From Neolewinella agarilytica (GTDB taxonomy: Bacteria > Bacteroidota > Bacteroidia > Chitinophagales > Saprospiraceae), in contig NZ_FOFB01000024.1 of the NCBI RefSeq assembly GCF_900110645.1, forward strand, positions 28,717 to 92,716: DNA of 64,000 bases, read 5' to 3'. The notes under the pieces are model-generated. The model saw only the letters and a list, made by a program, of their open reading frames with translations. It searched no databases and was not told the DNA's origin. Below, one piece after another: positions 16,305 to 25,789 of this stretch. A program made the translations under genes and the position numbers. The stretch's first letter is position 1. Every line of letters begins with the position of its first letter.

Positions 16305-17621
16305 TCACCCCAAAACCCGATGCCCCGTCTCCGTCACCACCACATTATCCTCCAGCCGGATCCCGCCGAAGTCGCGGTAAGCCTCCAGGGCGGAGAAATT
16401 GATGAAGTCGGCGCAGGTGCCATCCGCCCGCCAGCGATCGATGAGGGCGGGGATGAAGTAGATGCCGGGCTCCACGGTGAGGGCGTAGCCCGCGCGTAGT
16501 TCTTTGCCGAGCCGTAGGCTTCGGGTACCGAATTGGGTACTGCGCTGAACCTGCTCGTCGTAACCGACGAGGTCTTCGCCCAGGTCTTCCATATCGTGTA
16601 CGTCGAGGCCAATCATGTGGCCCAGGCCGTGGGGCATGAAGAGGGCATGCGCACCGGCGGCTACGGCTTCGTCGGTGTCACCCTTCATGAGGCCGACGGC
16701 TTTCAGCCCGTCAGTGATGATGCGGCCGGCATCCAGGTGGACAGACTGGTAGGTGAGCCCCGGTCGCAGAGCGGCCGTACAGTCGGTCAGTGCTTTTTGG
16801 ACGATGTCGTGAATGTCCTGCTGCTTCGCCGTCATGGCTGCACCAACGGCGAAAGTACGGGTGATGTCTCCGGCGTAACCACTCGGGGCTTCCGCCCCGG
16901 CATCGATTAATAGCAGGTCGCCTTTTTGCAAGACGTTGCCGTGGTAATGATTGTGCAGTACATGCCCGTTGCGGGTCACGATGGCGGGGTAAGAAAGCCG
17001 GCCGTTGGCGGAGATGGCAATGCCTTCGATGAGGCCAGCTACCTCTGCTTCGAGCTGACCCGGTGCGGCGTGCGACTGCGCCGCTGCGTGCATCTTCATG
17101 CTCGTTTTTACGGCGATGTCCATCTGTTCCAGCTCTTCGGCGGATTTGACGGAACGGAGGGCAATCACGGCTTTTGTAAGCTCTTTGCTTGCACCTGCGG
17201 CCGCGCCCAGATGCTCCGCCAGAAATGTCTTGCGCTCCGCACGGTAAGGTGGCAGAAAATGAACCTCCGCTGCGTGTTTTTTGAGTAGGGCAGACAGCTC
17301 CGCACTTGTCCCGCCCCGCTGCGCACCAATCCGCTCCGCCAACTCCTTTACTGAAGGTTGCTCGCCCATCCACACTACATGGTCCAGACTGATATCATCT
17401 CCCCATAGCTGGCTTTTTCCCGTAGCTGCGTCGATGGTCAGCGCCAGATCGGGGATGTTGTGTCCCGCGAAATAGCGGAAATTGCTGTCTTGCCGGAACG
17501 GGTAGGTATTGTCCGTATAATTCATCGGCGCTTCCCGGTTGCCGGGAAGAAAAATCAGGCCGGAGGGCGTAGCATCGGCGAGGGCGCGCCGGCGCGCGGC
17601 GTAGGTGGTAGCTGCAAACAT
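16305..17621 (-). CDS. pepP: Xaa-Pro aminopeptidase (aminopeptidase P, M24B)
   Basis: A 438-aa cytoplasmic metallopeptidase removing an N-terminal residue before proline. It has the N-terminal aminopeptidase P domain (FLPGNREAPMNYTDNTYPFRQ region, NFRYFAGH) and a C-terminal pita-bread domain. Metal ligands are in LLLIDAGAE...GDITRTF (two Asp), MPHGLGHMIGLDVHD (His), TVEPGIYF (Glu) and IRLEDNVVV (Glu). Complete and of normal length. A copy of the dispersed motif lies inside it and encodes GAAAGAS in a loop between the two domains. Confidence 0.93.
   Translation of the reverse strand: MFAATTYAARRRALADATPSGLIFLPGNREAPMNYTDNTYPFRQDSNFRYFAGHNIPDLALTIDAATGKSQLWGDDISLDHVVWMGEQPSVKELAERIGAQRGGTSAELSALLKKHAAEVHFLPPYRAERKTFLAEHLGAAAGASKELTKAVIALRSVKSAEELEQMDIAVKTSMKMHAAAQSHAAPGQLEAEVAGLIEGIAISANGRLSYPAIVTRNGHVLHNHYHGNVLQKGDLLLIDAGAEAPSGYAGDITRTFAVGAAMTAKQQDIHDIVQKALTDCTAALRPGLTYQSVHLDAGRIITDGLKAVGLMKGDTDEAVAAGAHALFMPHGLGHMIGLDVHDMEDLGEDLVGYDEQVQRSTQFGTRSLRLGKELRAGYALTVEPGIYFIPALIDRWRADGTCADFINFSALEAYRDFGGIRLEDNVVVTETGHRVLG
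17189..17208 (+). repeat. Dispersed 20-bp motif, copy 5 (in CDS)
   Basis: TTGCACCTGCGGCCGCGCCC, antisense within the aminopeptidase P gene, giving G-A-A-A-G-A-S in the protein. Full consensus match. Confidence 0.85.
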
Positions 17622-17687
17622 GTCTGAGAAATGAGAGGACCTCGAAGCGTCCTGAAAGGACCTTCGAGCGTCCGGGTGGGTGATTTT

Positions 17688-18239
17688 TTACAGCAACAAA
17701 CTCGCCTCCCGCCGGATCGCCGCCTGCCCCACCGCAATGGCGTCATCGGGCTGGCGGCTGCTCATGAGGCGGAGACGGCTGACGACCTGCTCGCCGGTCT
17801 CCGCGCCTTCGGCGGCGCGGACGATGAGCTGGCTCACGTTGTCGCGTGCCTGAAGCATAATGGACCAGAGGGCGTCGCTTACGTAAATCTGTTGCGTGAC
17901 GTTGTATTCAAATTCCTGGCGGATGTTGAGCAGCAGGCTGGCTGTGTATTCTTTGGCGCTCGCCGCAGGTGCAGGGGGAAGACGGAGGAGCAAATTGGGG
18001 ACGTTGATCCGCTCGAGCATCAGCGTCAGTCGCTCACAGGCCTGCAGGCGGAGGGCTTCTTTTTGGGACTTTTCTTCGCTGGCTTCATTACCAGCGGTTA
18101 CTACGGGTTCATTCAGGCGTTGAGCAAGCATGGTCACCGTATTGTTCAGTTGTGCCAACGCACCATTAACGATGTAGGCAAAAATGCCAACAACCGCAAT
18201 GACCAGTAATAAAATCAACAGAATTGTCGTCGTCTCCAT
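17688..18239 (-). CDS. Single-pass membrane protein of unknown function
   Basis: A 183-aa protein with one N-terminal transmembrane helix (about residues 5-27, LLILLLVIAVVGIFAYIV) and a soluble, largely helical remainder with an Ala/Pro-rich hinge (PPAPAASAK, about 97-105). It is not recognised as a known family. It lies upstream of pepP on the same strand with a 66-bp gap containing a palindromic repeat (17638-17675), so cotranscription is possible. The hinge DNA (17955-17973) is a weaker copy of the dispersed motif. Confidence 0.6.
   Translation of the reverse strand: METTTILLILLLVIAVVGIFAYIVNGALAQLNNTVTMLAQRLNEPVVTAGNEASEEKSQKEALRLQACERLTLMLERINVPNLLLRLPPAPAASAKEYTASLLLNIRQEFEYNVTQQIYVSDALWSIMLQARDNVSQLIVRAAEGAETGEQVVSRLRLMSSRQPDDAIAVGQAAIRREASLLL
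17955..17973 (-). repeat. Dispersed motif, weak copy (in CDS)
   Basis: Minus strand reads TGCACCTGCGGCGAGCGCC, encoding A-P-A-A-S-A. It keeps the left half exactly and differs in the right half, so it counts as weak support only. Confidence 0.45.
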
Positions 18240-18369
18240 GTATGTATACTTAAGTCGGTAGGCGGCAGCTTCAGGAATGATACTACTCCTGCATCAACCA
18301 AGTTCACCGCCCCGATGTTTATCTGGCAACAAAGGTAACTTTGTATTTTTGCCGAGTCAAATAACCATC

Positions 18370-18732
18370 ATGAGCGCCGACGTAAAAACAACCGCCAAGA
18401 CTACCAGCCCGATCACTTTCACTCCTTCCGCCCTGGAGCACCTCAAGAGCTTGCGGGCAGAACTGGGGGTAGGAGACGATCACTTCCTCCGAGTTGGCGT
18501 CCGCGGTGGCGGCTGCTCCGGCTTCGAGTACCAGTTGGGTTTTGACCTGCCGGAAGAAGATGACAAGCAATATGACATCGGCGGGGAAACCGTCCTCATG
18601 AAGTCTGGCCATGCTCTCTACCTGCTCGGTATGGAAGTCGACTGGGCCACTGGTCTGGATAACCGCGGTTTCACCTTTAACAACCCGAACGCAACGGATA
18701 CCTGTGGTTGTGGATCGAGCTTTAGTGCTTAA
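18370..18732 (+). CDS. A-type Fe-S cluster carrier (IscA/ErpA family)
   Basis: A 120-aa HesB/IscA/SufA-type protein that passes Fe-S clusters to apoenzymes. The three family cysteines are present in GGGCSGF (Cys49) and DTCGCGSSF near the C-terminus. The fold segments ITFTPSALEHL and LDNRGFTFNNPNA are typical. The start ATG at 18370 is chosen because the family begins just before this, and a -7-like TATTTTTG lies about 20 bp upstream. Standalone here, without other isc/suf genes. Confidence 0.92.
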   Translation: MSADVKTTAKTTSPITFTPSALEHLKSLRAELGVGDDHFLRVGVRGGGCSGFEYQLGFDLPEEDDKQYDIGGETVLMKSGHALYLLGMEVDWATGLDNRGFTFNNPNATDTCGCGSSFSA

Positions 18733-18737
18733 TCAGT

Positions 18738-18846
18738 AATGTAGTAGGGTAGTCGGTAGTAGTGTAGTGCTGCCGCTCGGCAATGTTATGCCTGAGCCGT
18801 GCGGCAGCACTACATTACTACAAAACCACATTACTACACTACTATC
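18738..18846. repeat. Palindromic repeat after the Fe-S carrier gene
   Basis: Arms 18761-18780 and 18797-18816 pair almost perfectly around GCTGCCG/CGGCAGC. They are surrounded by degenerate TAGTGTAGT / ACTACATTAC text on either side. Related wording (TAGTCGGTAG) recurs at 53771-53890. Probably an intergenic repeat that also forms a stem at the transcript end. Confidence 0.65.
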
Positions 18847-18861
18847 ATCGAAGCTACACCC

Positions 18862-19638
18862 GTGAGCCTCCTCCCCACCCCAATATCCGTCCGTCGCGAT
18901 ATTCCCTTTTACCATGCTAAATCGGAAGCGGAATTCAAAGACGATGTCTACGAACGCTACGATGAGTTAGTTACCCGTCAAACGGGCCTCCACCTGGCGG
19001 ACGAGCTGCACGGCGGCTACCCTTTTCAGGACTTACTGGATTATATCCTCCGCTGGTTACCAGCGGCAGACACCCCCCTGGCCGTTGCCGACCTGGGCTG
19101 CAGCGTAGGCCGGCTGGCGGCGGAGATCGCTATTCGCCAACCCGCCTCAACCGTCTACGGCCTTGACCTGAGCTATCAGATGTTGCGGCAGGGGCATGAT
19201 TTTTGGGTGAAGGGAGCAACCTTGCAGCCTAATCTCCTGCGCTATGGCTTCGGTAATCCCCAATTAAAGGGCCATCAGCTCACTAACCTCCATTTCGCGC
19301 TGGCGAAAGCCGAAGAACTGCCCTTCCCTGACGCTTCTCTTGACCTGATCCTGAATACTTTTCTGATCGATCGCCTGCCGCAGCCCCTCGGCGCCTTTGC
19401 GGAATGGGCCAGGGTTTTGAAGCCCGGCGGACGGCTGATCACGGTCTCTCCGCTTAACTTTCTCAAGACGCAGAGCTGGCGCGAAGCCCACCCGCCCGCC
19501 AAAATATTTGCCCAACTGATGGGCGCCGGCTGGCAACTGGAAGACCTGATGGATCCGCTACTACTCGATGAGCCAATGGATGCCCGGGGGAACGCCGTAC
19601 GATGGAAGACGCTGGCCTTTGTGGCCAGCCGCGGATAA
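18862..19638 (+). CDS. SAM-dependent methyltransferase (class I)
   Basis: A 258-aa protein with Rossmann methyltransferase motifs: motif I VADLGCSVGR (about 73-82), VYGLDLS for the acidic residue after strand 2, a DLILNTFLIDRL strand 4, and ARVLKPGGRLITVSPLNF. The start is uncertain. GTG at 18862 is preferred because upstream codons fall inside the palindromic repeat. The substrate cannot be told. Family resemblance is to the UbiE/MenG-like Methyltransf_11/25 groups. Confidence 0.8.
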   Translation: MSLLPTPISVRRDIPFYHAKSEAEFKDDVYERYDELVTRQTGLHLADELHGGYPFQDLLDYILRWLPAADTPLAVADLGCSVGRLAAEIAIRQPASTVYGLDLSYQMLRQGHDFWVKGATLQPNLLRYGFGNPQLKGHQLTNLHFALAKAEELPFPDASLDLILNTFLIDRLPQPLGAFAEWARVLKPGGRLITVSPLNFLKTQSWREAHPPAKIFAQLMGAGWQLEDLMDPLLLDEPMDARGNAVRWKTLAFVASRG

Positions 19639-19687
19639 ACCCTTACCTTAAGGCCTGTTTTAGAGATTGAGCGCTACAACCAAACCC

Positions 19688-21736
19688 ATGTTAAAGATAC
19701 TTCAACGACCTGTACACGGGCTGATATTCCCCATCATCCTGCTACTTATGACCGCCTGTGGCGGTCCACGAACGACGACCCAGGCTGAACTGCCCTTCAA
19801 GAAACTGATGGCCAACGCCGAAACGGAAACCCGTGCCGGCAACTACGGCCTGGCCGCAGATAACTATCGTAAGGCCTACGAGCAGAAGCCCCGCCGAACG
19901 GATGTACTTTACAAAGCGGCAGAGTTGTATACCCGCGTTCGAAACTACCGGGCGGCGGCGGATGCTTACCAGTTTTTAGAGGCGGACGAAGACCAATGGC
20001 CACTACTCGGCCTACAGTATGGCCGGGCACTAAAGCAGGATGGCCGATATGATCAGGCCCGGCGGGAGCTGGCGCTGTTCCTGGAGACTTACAATGGAGC
20101 TGACCGGCCCATCGTCTCCGAAATTGTGCGTAACGAACTGGCGGGCATTACGCTGGCGACCAGCTTCAATGAGGCGGAGAGCATGGTGGACATCGACCGG
20201 CCGGGCCGGGGCGTAAATACCGGCGCTGACGAGTTTGGTGCCGTTGCCGTGGCGGGCGACCAACTATTTTTTACCAGTACGGCTGGCGGGCAAAGCCGCC
20301 TCTACCAAAGCGGGCTCCGTGCCAGGGAGTGGACCAAAGCAACCGTACCGCCCGGTTTTCCCGTAATCGCCGAAGGAGAGTTTGGAACGGGAAGCCTGAG
20401 CCCGGACGGACGTCTTTTCTTCTTCACCATCTGCAGCGGTCTCACCGGAGAGGATGCGACGAACCGCTGCGAAATTTTCCGGGGGGAACGCAGTACGACC
20501 GGTGCCTGGTCTCAGCCCGTTCGCCTCGGGGAGGCCATCAATGCACCATCGACGAACAACGCCTTCCCCTTTGTTACCCTCGGGGCTGATGGTCGCTATC
20601 AACTCTATTTTTCCAGCGATCGTCCGGGCGGAAGAGGCGGAATGGACCTTTATCTGTCCTCGGAGATGGTGCCTAATGACCCAAACGGTTTTAGCGCTCC
20701 GGCAAACCTGGGCCCCGTGATCAACACGGTGAGCGATGAGATAACCCCCAGTTGGCTGGCCGGGGAGAATATGCTTTATTTTTCGAGCAACGGGCACCCG
20801 GGCTTCGGTGGCCAGGATGTGTTCCGGAGTCAGGGGACCTTCGGGTCTTACCAGCGGCCTGAGAACATGGGGCAACCGGTTAATTCGGCGGCGGACGACT
20901 ACGGTCTGTCGTTGAGCGCGGGCGGCAGCACGGGCTACCTGACGAGTAACCGGATTTTCACAGGAGGAAAGGATAAGACGACCGAGACGGATATTTTTAT
21001 GCTCAACTTCCGGGCGGGTAGAGCAAAATTAAAAGCGACCGTATACGACAATACTACCGGCAATGAGCTGAGTGGTGCAGAGGTGACGTTGTTGGAAATG
21101 GGAGAAAGTGGGGGCTATCGGGAAGTTGACCGACGAATTTTCCCGACGGGGGTCTATGCTTTTGATCTAAGACCGGGAGGGAAATACCGGGTTGTCGTTG
21201 AGCGGGAAGGTTATCAGGGAAAAGAATACCAGGTGGAAACTTCGCCTACGGGGTCTACGCTCTACGGTCAGCCGGTCTTTCTGGTGCGCAGTTCGGTCCC
21301 TAATGGCGGGCAGGGGGCGCAGCCGCGGGTGCTGGGTGATGGTGGACGGCAGGGGACGTCTTCGGGATCGGCGCCCGGCGGGCGCCCGCAAACGGGCTCT
21401 GCTGGCACCACAACTACCTCTGCACCTGCAGAAGTGCCAACAACCGGTGCCCGAAACACCGCTACGGCTCCGCCGGACCCCGTTGCGTATCGAATCCAGA
21501 TCAGCGCACAGCGAAAGTTTGATCCTTCGGCAGGAAAGTACGAAGGCATACGGGTGGTGGGTGATATCGTTGCTGAGCCCATTCCTAACCGTGATTTGCA
21601 GCGAATTACTGTGGGCTATTTCACCGATAAGGAATCGACAAGACAGGCGCTGCGGAAAGTACACGCCAATGGCTTCCCTTCTGCCTTCGTTGTCCGGTAT
21701 GATAACGGTAAGCGCTACGGACAGGTAAAACTGTAA
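19688..21736 (+). CDS. PD40/TPR lipoprotein with C-terminal SPOR-like domain (PorE-like layout)
   Basis: A 682-aa lipoprotein (signal LIFPIILLLMTACGG). Domains in order are TPR-like helices (about 35-140, NYGLAADNYRKAY and similar), WD40-like PD40 propeller strands (about 165-430: SLSPDGRLFFFT, LYFSSDRPGGRGGMDLYLS, MLYFSSNGHPGFGGQDVF), a carboxypeptidase-regulatory-like Ig domain (about 438-525), and a Ser/Gly/Thr/Pro-rich linker. Last is a SPOR-like domain (YRIQISA...ITVGYF...GFPSAFVVRY...GKRY). TPR-PD40-CRD is the layout of the T9SS component PorE, which normally ends in an OmpA domain. Here a SPOR-like domain would bind peptidoglycan instead. Role in T9SS is inference. Confidence 0.75.
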   Translation: MLKILQRPVHGLIFPIILLLMTACGGPRTTTQAELPFKKLMANAETETRAGNYGLAADNYRKAYEQKPRRTDVLYKAAELYTRVRNYRAAADAYQFLEADEDQWPLLGLQYGRALKQDGRYDQARRELALFLETYNGADRPIVSEIVRNELAGITLATSFNEAESMVDIDRPGRGVNTGADEFGAVAVAGDQLFFTSTAGGQSRLYQSGLRAREWTKATVPPGFPVIAEGEFGTGSLSPDGRLFFFTICSGLTGEDATNRCEIFRGERSTTGAWSQPVRLGEAINAPSTNNAFPFVTLGADGRYQLYFSSDRPGGRGGMDLYLSSEMVPNDPNGFSAPANLGPVINTVSDEITPSWLAGENMLYFSSNGHPGFGGQDVFRSQGTFGSYQRPENMGQPVNSAADDYGLSLSAGGSTGYLTSNRIFTGGKDKTTETDIFMLNFRAGRAKLKATVYDNTTGNELSGAEVTLLEMGESGGYREVDRRIFPTGVYAFDLRPGGKYRVVVEREGYQGKEYQVETSPTGSTLYGQPVFLVRSSVPNGGQGAQPRVLGDGGRQGTSSGSAPGGRPQTGSAGTTTTSAPAEVPTTGARNTATAPPDPVAYRIQISAQRKFDPSAGKYEGIRVVGDIVAEPIPNRDLQRITVGYFTDKESTRQALRKVHANGFPSAFVVRYDNGKRYGQVKL

Positions 21737-21785
21737 AGAGCAACCGAATCGAGTGGTCAGTGGTTATTTATGTAAATAATACATT

Positions 21786-22097
21786 ATGGCTAACAAGCAA
21801 AGCACCTCTTTCCGGGATCTGATCAACGGAGACACTCCTGTTCTAATTGATTTTTTCGCTACCTGGTGTGGTCCCTGCCACGCTTATAGTCCGATTCTTA
21901 AGCAGTTGAAAAGCGAGGAAGGAGAAGCGCTGCGGCTGGTGAAAATCGACGTGGACGCTAATCAGGCTATTTGCGAAAAACTGGGCGTTACGGCGATGCC
22001 GACAACTATGATTTTTCAAAATGGAGACATGAAATTTCGTGCAGCAGGAGTACAAAGTATCGGGGTGCTGAAAGCAGAATTGGACAAGCTGAGATAG
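21786..22097 (+). CDS. trxA: Thioredoxin
   Basis: A 103-aa single-domain thioredoxin with the active site ATWCGPCHAYSP (Cys27, Cys30), the cis-Pro loop VTAMPTTMIF and the usual length. No signal peptide, so it is a cytoplasmic disulfide reductant. 49 bp after the PD40 lipoprotein gene and 61 bp before the symporter gene. Confidence 0.95.
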   Translation: MANKQSTSFRDLINGDTPVLIDFFATWCGPCHAYSPILKQLKSEEGEALRLVKIDVDANQAICEKLGVTAMPTTMIFQNGDMKFRAAGVQSIGVLKAELDKLR

Positions 22098-22158
22098 GTC
22101 CTGAAGGCAAGTTTTGCGAATGATTGCCCGTTGACGTACTATATTGCGCCAACTGACT

Positions 22159-23721
22159 ATGAATTCATCCTTGAGTCCCATCGCCATTTTAGGCATCATT
22201 GCGGCGTACTTTGCGTTGCTGATCCTGATTTCCTGGCTAACCAGCCGTGACGATAGTGACAACTCCTCCTTCTTTTTGGGTGGGCGCAAATCGCCCTGGC
22301 CACTGGTGGCTTTCGGTATGGTGGGGGCAAGCCTTTCCGGGGTAACATTTATTAGTGTTCCGGGGGCCGTTGGTGCGGGGGGAACTAATCAGGCCTTTAG
22401 CTATATGCAGGTGGTCTTTGGCTATTTGCTGGGCTATCTCTTCATCGCTACGGTTCTTTTGCCACTGTATTACCGGCTGGGGCTTACGAGTATTTATCAA
22501 TACCTCAAGGAAAGGATTGGGCCAAAGGCTTACAAAGTCGGCGCCTTTTATTTTCTGCTATCCCGGACAATCCAGGCCTCTTTTCGCCTGTTCCTGGTGG
22601 CCATTGTTCTGCAAAATTTCGTGACCGGGCCGATGGGCGTACCCTTCGGAGTTACCGTAGCTATTACTATTCTGTTGATCTGGGTCTATACCTTTAAGGG
22701 AGGGATTAAGACCATCGTCTACACAGACACCTTGCAAACAGTCTGTATGTTGCTGGCGGCTGGTCTGACGGTCTACTACATTGGGGATGCGCTGGAAACG
22801 AACCTTAGTGGAATGGTGGCGCTTATCGAAAACAGTAACTACGGACAGATTTTCTTCTTTGAAGGAGGCTGGACGGACCCCAATAATTTCTGGAAACAGT
22901 TCTTTAGCGGAGCCTTAATCACGATTGTGATGACTGGTCTGGATCAGGATATGATGCAGAAGAACCTGAGTATGCCCAACTTCCGGGATGCGCAAAAGAA
23001 TATGGCAGCCTTTAGTATTGTGCTCATTTTTGCCAATCTTTTGTTTCTGTCTCTTGGAGCGTTGTTATACATCTACGCTACTAGTGTCGGGATTGAAATT
23101 CCCGCTGCCTCTGATCAGTTGTACCCAACGGTAGCGCTGCGGCATCTGCCTCCGGTGGCAGGTGTCATCTTTATTCTCGGGCTGGTAGCGGCGGCGTATT
23201 CGAGCGCGGATAGTGCTCTGACGGCCCTGACAACTTCGTTTTGTATCGACTTTCTGGGGATGACCGAAGAGGACAGTAACCCGGAAGATGAAGCGTTGGC
23301 AAAAGCTACCAGGCGTAAGCGTTTGCTGGTCCATGTCGGTTTTTCCGTTCTACTGTTTGCGGTAATTATGGCTTTCCGGCTGATTGATGATAAGGCGGTG
23401 ATTAATAGTCTCTTCAAGGCCGCGGGCTACACCTACGGACCGCTGCTTGGACTTTTTGCCTTTGGCTTGTTTACGCGCCTGCGGGTGCGGGAGACCATTC
23501 AGTTGGGGAGCTTCCAAGTACCTGCGCTATTGTTGGTCTGTCTTTTAGCGCCGATTATCTCCATGGTCGTTGATGCTTATTCGGCAGAATTGCTGCGAGG
23601 CTTCCAGTTTGGGTTTCTGATATTAGCGTTTAATGGTCTGCTTACTTTCCTTGGTCTGGTGGCTTTGAGCGACTTTAGTGACCTGAGTAATCCGATGACA
23701 GAAGAAGAGCGTTCTGCTTAG
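22159..23721 (+). CDS. Sodium:solute symporter (SSS family)
   Basis: A 520-aa integral membrane protein with about 13 transmembrane helices. Family marks include LGGRKSPWPLVAFGMVGASLSGVTFISVPGAV near the N-terminus and GLVAAAYSSADSALTALTTSF (about 345-365), the Na+-binding region. ATG at 22159 is preferred over a TTG five codons upstream. The substrate is unknown; no catabolic genes are adjacent. Confidence 0.9.
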   Translation: MNSSLSPIAILGIIAAYFALLILISWLTSRDDSDNSSFFLGGRKSPWPLVAFGMVGASLSGVTFISVPGAVGAGGTNQAFSYMQVVFGYLLGYLFIATVLLPLYYRLGLTSIYQYLKERIGPKAYKVGAFYFLLSRTIQASFRLFLVAIVLQNFVTGPMGVPFGVTVAITILLIWVYTFKGGIKTIVYTDTLQTVCMLLAAGLTVYYIGDALETNLSGMVALIENSNYGQIFFFEGGWTDPNNFWKQFFSGALITIVMTGLDQDMMQKNLSMPNFRDAQKNMAAFSIVLIFANLLFLSLGALLYIYATSVGIEIPAASDQLYPTVALRHLPPVAGVIFILGLVAAAYSSADSALTALTTSFCIDFLGMTEEDSNPEDEALAKATRRKRLLVHVGFSVLLFAVIMAFRLIDDKAVINSLFKAAGYTYGPLLGLFAFGLFTRLRVRETIQLGSFQVPALLLVCLLAPIISMVVDAYSAELLRGFQFGFLILAFNGLLTFLGLVALSDFSDLSNPMTEEERSA

Positions 23722-23806
23722 CCATCGGGCTTTGGATGACAATCTCAATCGCTACACCGGATTTGTAAGTGTATCTTGCGCGCCCTAACCGAAAAAAGCA
23801 AAAACT

Positions 23807-24805
23807 ATGAGCCAAATCCGAGCGGCCATAACGGGAGTTCACGGCTATGTGCCCGACTACGTACTGACCAATGAAGAACTGGCCACCATCGTCGATACGA
23901 ACGACGAGTGGATTACTTCCCGTACAGGAATAAAGACGCGGCACATCCTGAAGGGAGAGGAGCAGGGTACGTCCGTTATGGTCATCGAGGCCATAAAGGG
24001 CCTTTTAGAGAAAACCAATACCCGGCCGGAAGATGTTGAAGTAGTGATCTGTGCTACCGTAACGGGGGATAGTATTTTCCCGGACACTGCCAATATAGCA
24101 GCCTACCATACGGGCTTAGTGAATGCCTTCGGCTTTGATCTTAATGCCGCATGCAGTGGTTTTTTGTACGCACTGACCGTAGGCGCCAAAATGGTGGAAG
24201 GTGGTACACATAAGAAAGTGATTGTGGTGGGAGCGGACAAGATGTCGTCCATCATTGATTATACGGACCGCACTACCTGTGTCATCTTCGGAGACGGAGG
24301 CGGAGCAGTGATGCTGGAACCAACGACGGAAGACGTAGGGATTATCGATTATCAACATCACGGCGACGGAAGTGGAGAGAAATATCTCTACCTGGTGGCT
24401 GGTGGATCCCGCAAACCTGCAACTGTTGATTCTGTGATGGCCCGGGAGCACTTTGTTCGGCAAAATGGCCGCCCTGTGTTTAAAGCAGCGGTGACGGGCA
24501 TGAGTGACGTCGTCATGAAAGTGATGGCCCGCAATAACCTGGATGCGGAAAATCTGAACTGGCTGGTTCCTCATCAGGCTAATGTTCGAATCATTCAAAC
24601 GGTCAGTAAAATGGCCAACTTTCCGATGGAGAAAGTAATGATCAACATTCAGAATTACGGTAATACTACTGCTGGTACTATTCCGCTCTGCCTCTGGGAT
24701 TACGAATCACAGCTCCGTAAAGGAGACAACTTGGTTTTGACGGCCTTCGGCGGAGGTTTTACCTGGGGAGCGCTGTACCTGAAGTGGGCTTACGATGGAG
24801 AGTAG
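23807..24805 (+). CDS. fabH: 3-oxoacyl-ACP synthase III (KAS III)
   Basis: A 332-aa condensing enzyme that starts fatty acid synthesis from acyl-CoA and malonyl-ACP. The catalytic triad is visible: Cys116 in NAACSGFLYAL, His in WLVPHQANVRI and Asn in NYGNTTAGTIPL. The N-terminus (ITGVHGYVPDYVLTNEEL) and DEWITSRTGI are typical. Standalone rather than in a plsX-fabH cluster, so this may be one of several paralogues. Confidence 0.93.
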   Translation: MSQIRAAITGVHGYVPDYVLTNEELATIVDTNDEWITSRTGIKTRHILKGEEQGTSVMVIEAIKGLLEKTNTRPEDVEVVICATVTGDSIFPDTANIAAYHTGLVNAFGFDLNAACSGFLYALTVGAKMVEGGTHKKVIVVGADKMSSIIDYTDRTTCVIFGDGGGAVMLEPTTEDVGIIDYQHHGDGSGEKYLYLVAGGSRKPATVDSVMAREHFVRQNGRPVFKAAVTGMSDVVMKVMARNNLDAENLNWLVPHQANVRIIQTVSKMANFPMEKVMINIQNYGNTTAGTIPLCLWDYESQLRKGDNLVLTAFGGGFTWGALYLKWAYDGE

Positions 24806-24848
24806 CCGAATTGACGAACACAACGCCGCCTTTCTGGTTTAAGAGGAT

Positions 24849-25634
24849 ATGCCAGCCAAAGATCCAGAAAAAGGGAAGGGTTTAACAAGAGAGAGTCTCA
24901 AGAAAAGCGGACTTTTAGAGCAGTATGTACTTGGGTTAACTACCCGGGAGCAGAACCGTATTCTCAAAGCTTTCCTGGCAGATAACCCTGATGCCCAGGA
25001 GGATGTAGCGGCGCTCAGAGAAGAGCTGGGAAACTATATGGATGGCTACAATCTGGGGCCACCGGATGCGGAACGGGAAGTTCGAACTTCCGAAGATTTT
25101 CTGGACCTGGATCATGAGATGATTCTGGAGATGACAGAAAGAAATCACTCACTGACCATCTGGCGCTACGTCTTAGGAGCCTTATGTCTCCTGTTGGTGG
25201 CATTGAGCGGTTACCTGTTCCGTCTTAGCGAAAATACGAAGGCTGCCCTGCTACAGGAAAAAGCCCGGCATGCACAAGACGATATGAGCCATCGCCTGAA
25301 GGTGGAAAACCTGGAGGACGCTGTATTGGACTGGTCAGGCCTGCAAACAGTAACTACTTACGTTGGAGAGGGGTTTATTCAGCTTCACTACTCCCCGGAT
25401 GACGATCGGATGATTTTGGATCTTTCCCACCTGAATGTAGGGAAGAGGATAAACGAAAAGTCTTACCACATTTATGTGATGGACGGTGAAGATAGCAGGC
25501 ACGTATTGGAAATTTTGCCGGCGGATGAGCATTCCCTACATGCCCTTAAGGTTGCAGGAACGCAACTGCAGGTGTACAGCGGAGAAAAGGAAGCCGAAGA
25601 CCATAACCTCGTAGCTGAAATTTCTCTTCCCTGA
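24849..25634 (+). CDS. Anti-sigma-factor-like single-pass membrane protein
   Basis: A 261-aa protein with the layout of RskA-type anti-sigma factors: a cytoplasmic N-terminal helical domain beginning SGLLEQYVLGLTTREQN, one transmembrane helix (about 104-122, WRYVLGALCLLLVALSGYLF), then a coiled stretch and a periplasmic domain. No ECF sigma gene is adjacent, so the partner is unknown. 43 bp after fabH, possibly cotranscribed. Confidence 0.6.
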   Translation: MPAKDPEKGKGLTRESLKKSGLLEQYVLGLTTREQNRILKAFLADNPDAQEDVAALREELGNYMDGYNLGPPDAEREVRTSEDFLDLDHEMILEMTERNHSLTIWRYVLGALCLLLVALSGYLFRLSENTKAALLQEKARHAQDDMSHRLKVENLEDAVLDWSGLQTVTTYVGEGFIQLHYSPDDDRMILDLSHLNVGKRINEKSYHIYVMDGEDSRHVLEILPADEHSLHALKVAGTQLQVYSGEKEAEDHNLVAEISLP

Positions 25635-25789
25635 GTTAAATCAGACCTAAGGCCAATGTTGTCTTTAGGTTCACTTTGGGTTAATTTTCCCGTCCTGCTT
25701 GGTTATTTGCCAACAAAGAGGTTTATTTATGGTCTATTTCCATGAGCAACTTTGTCACAACTTTTCTAACATTTAATCTACTTACCATT

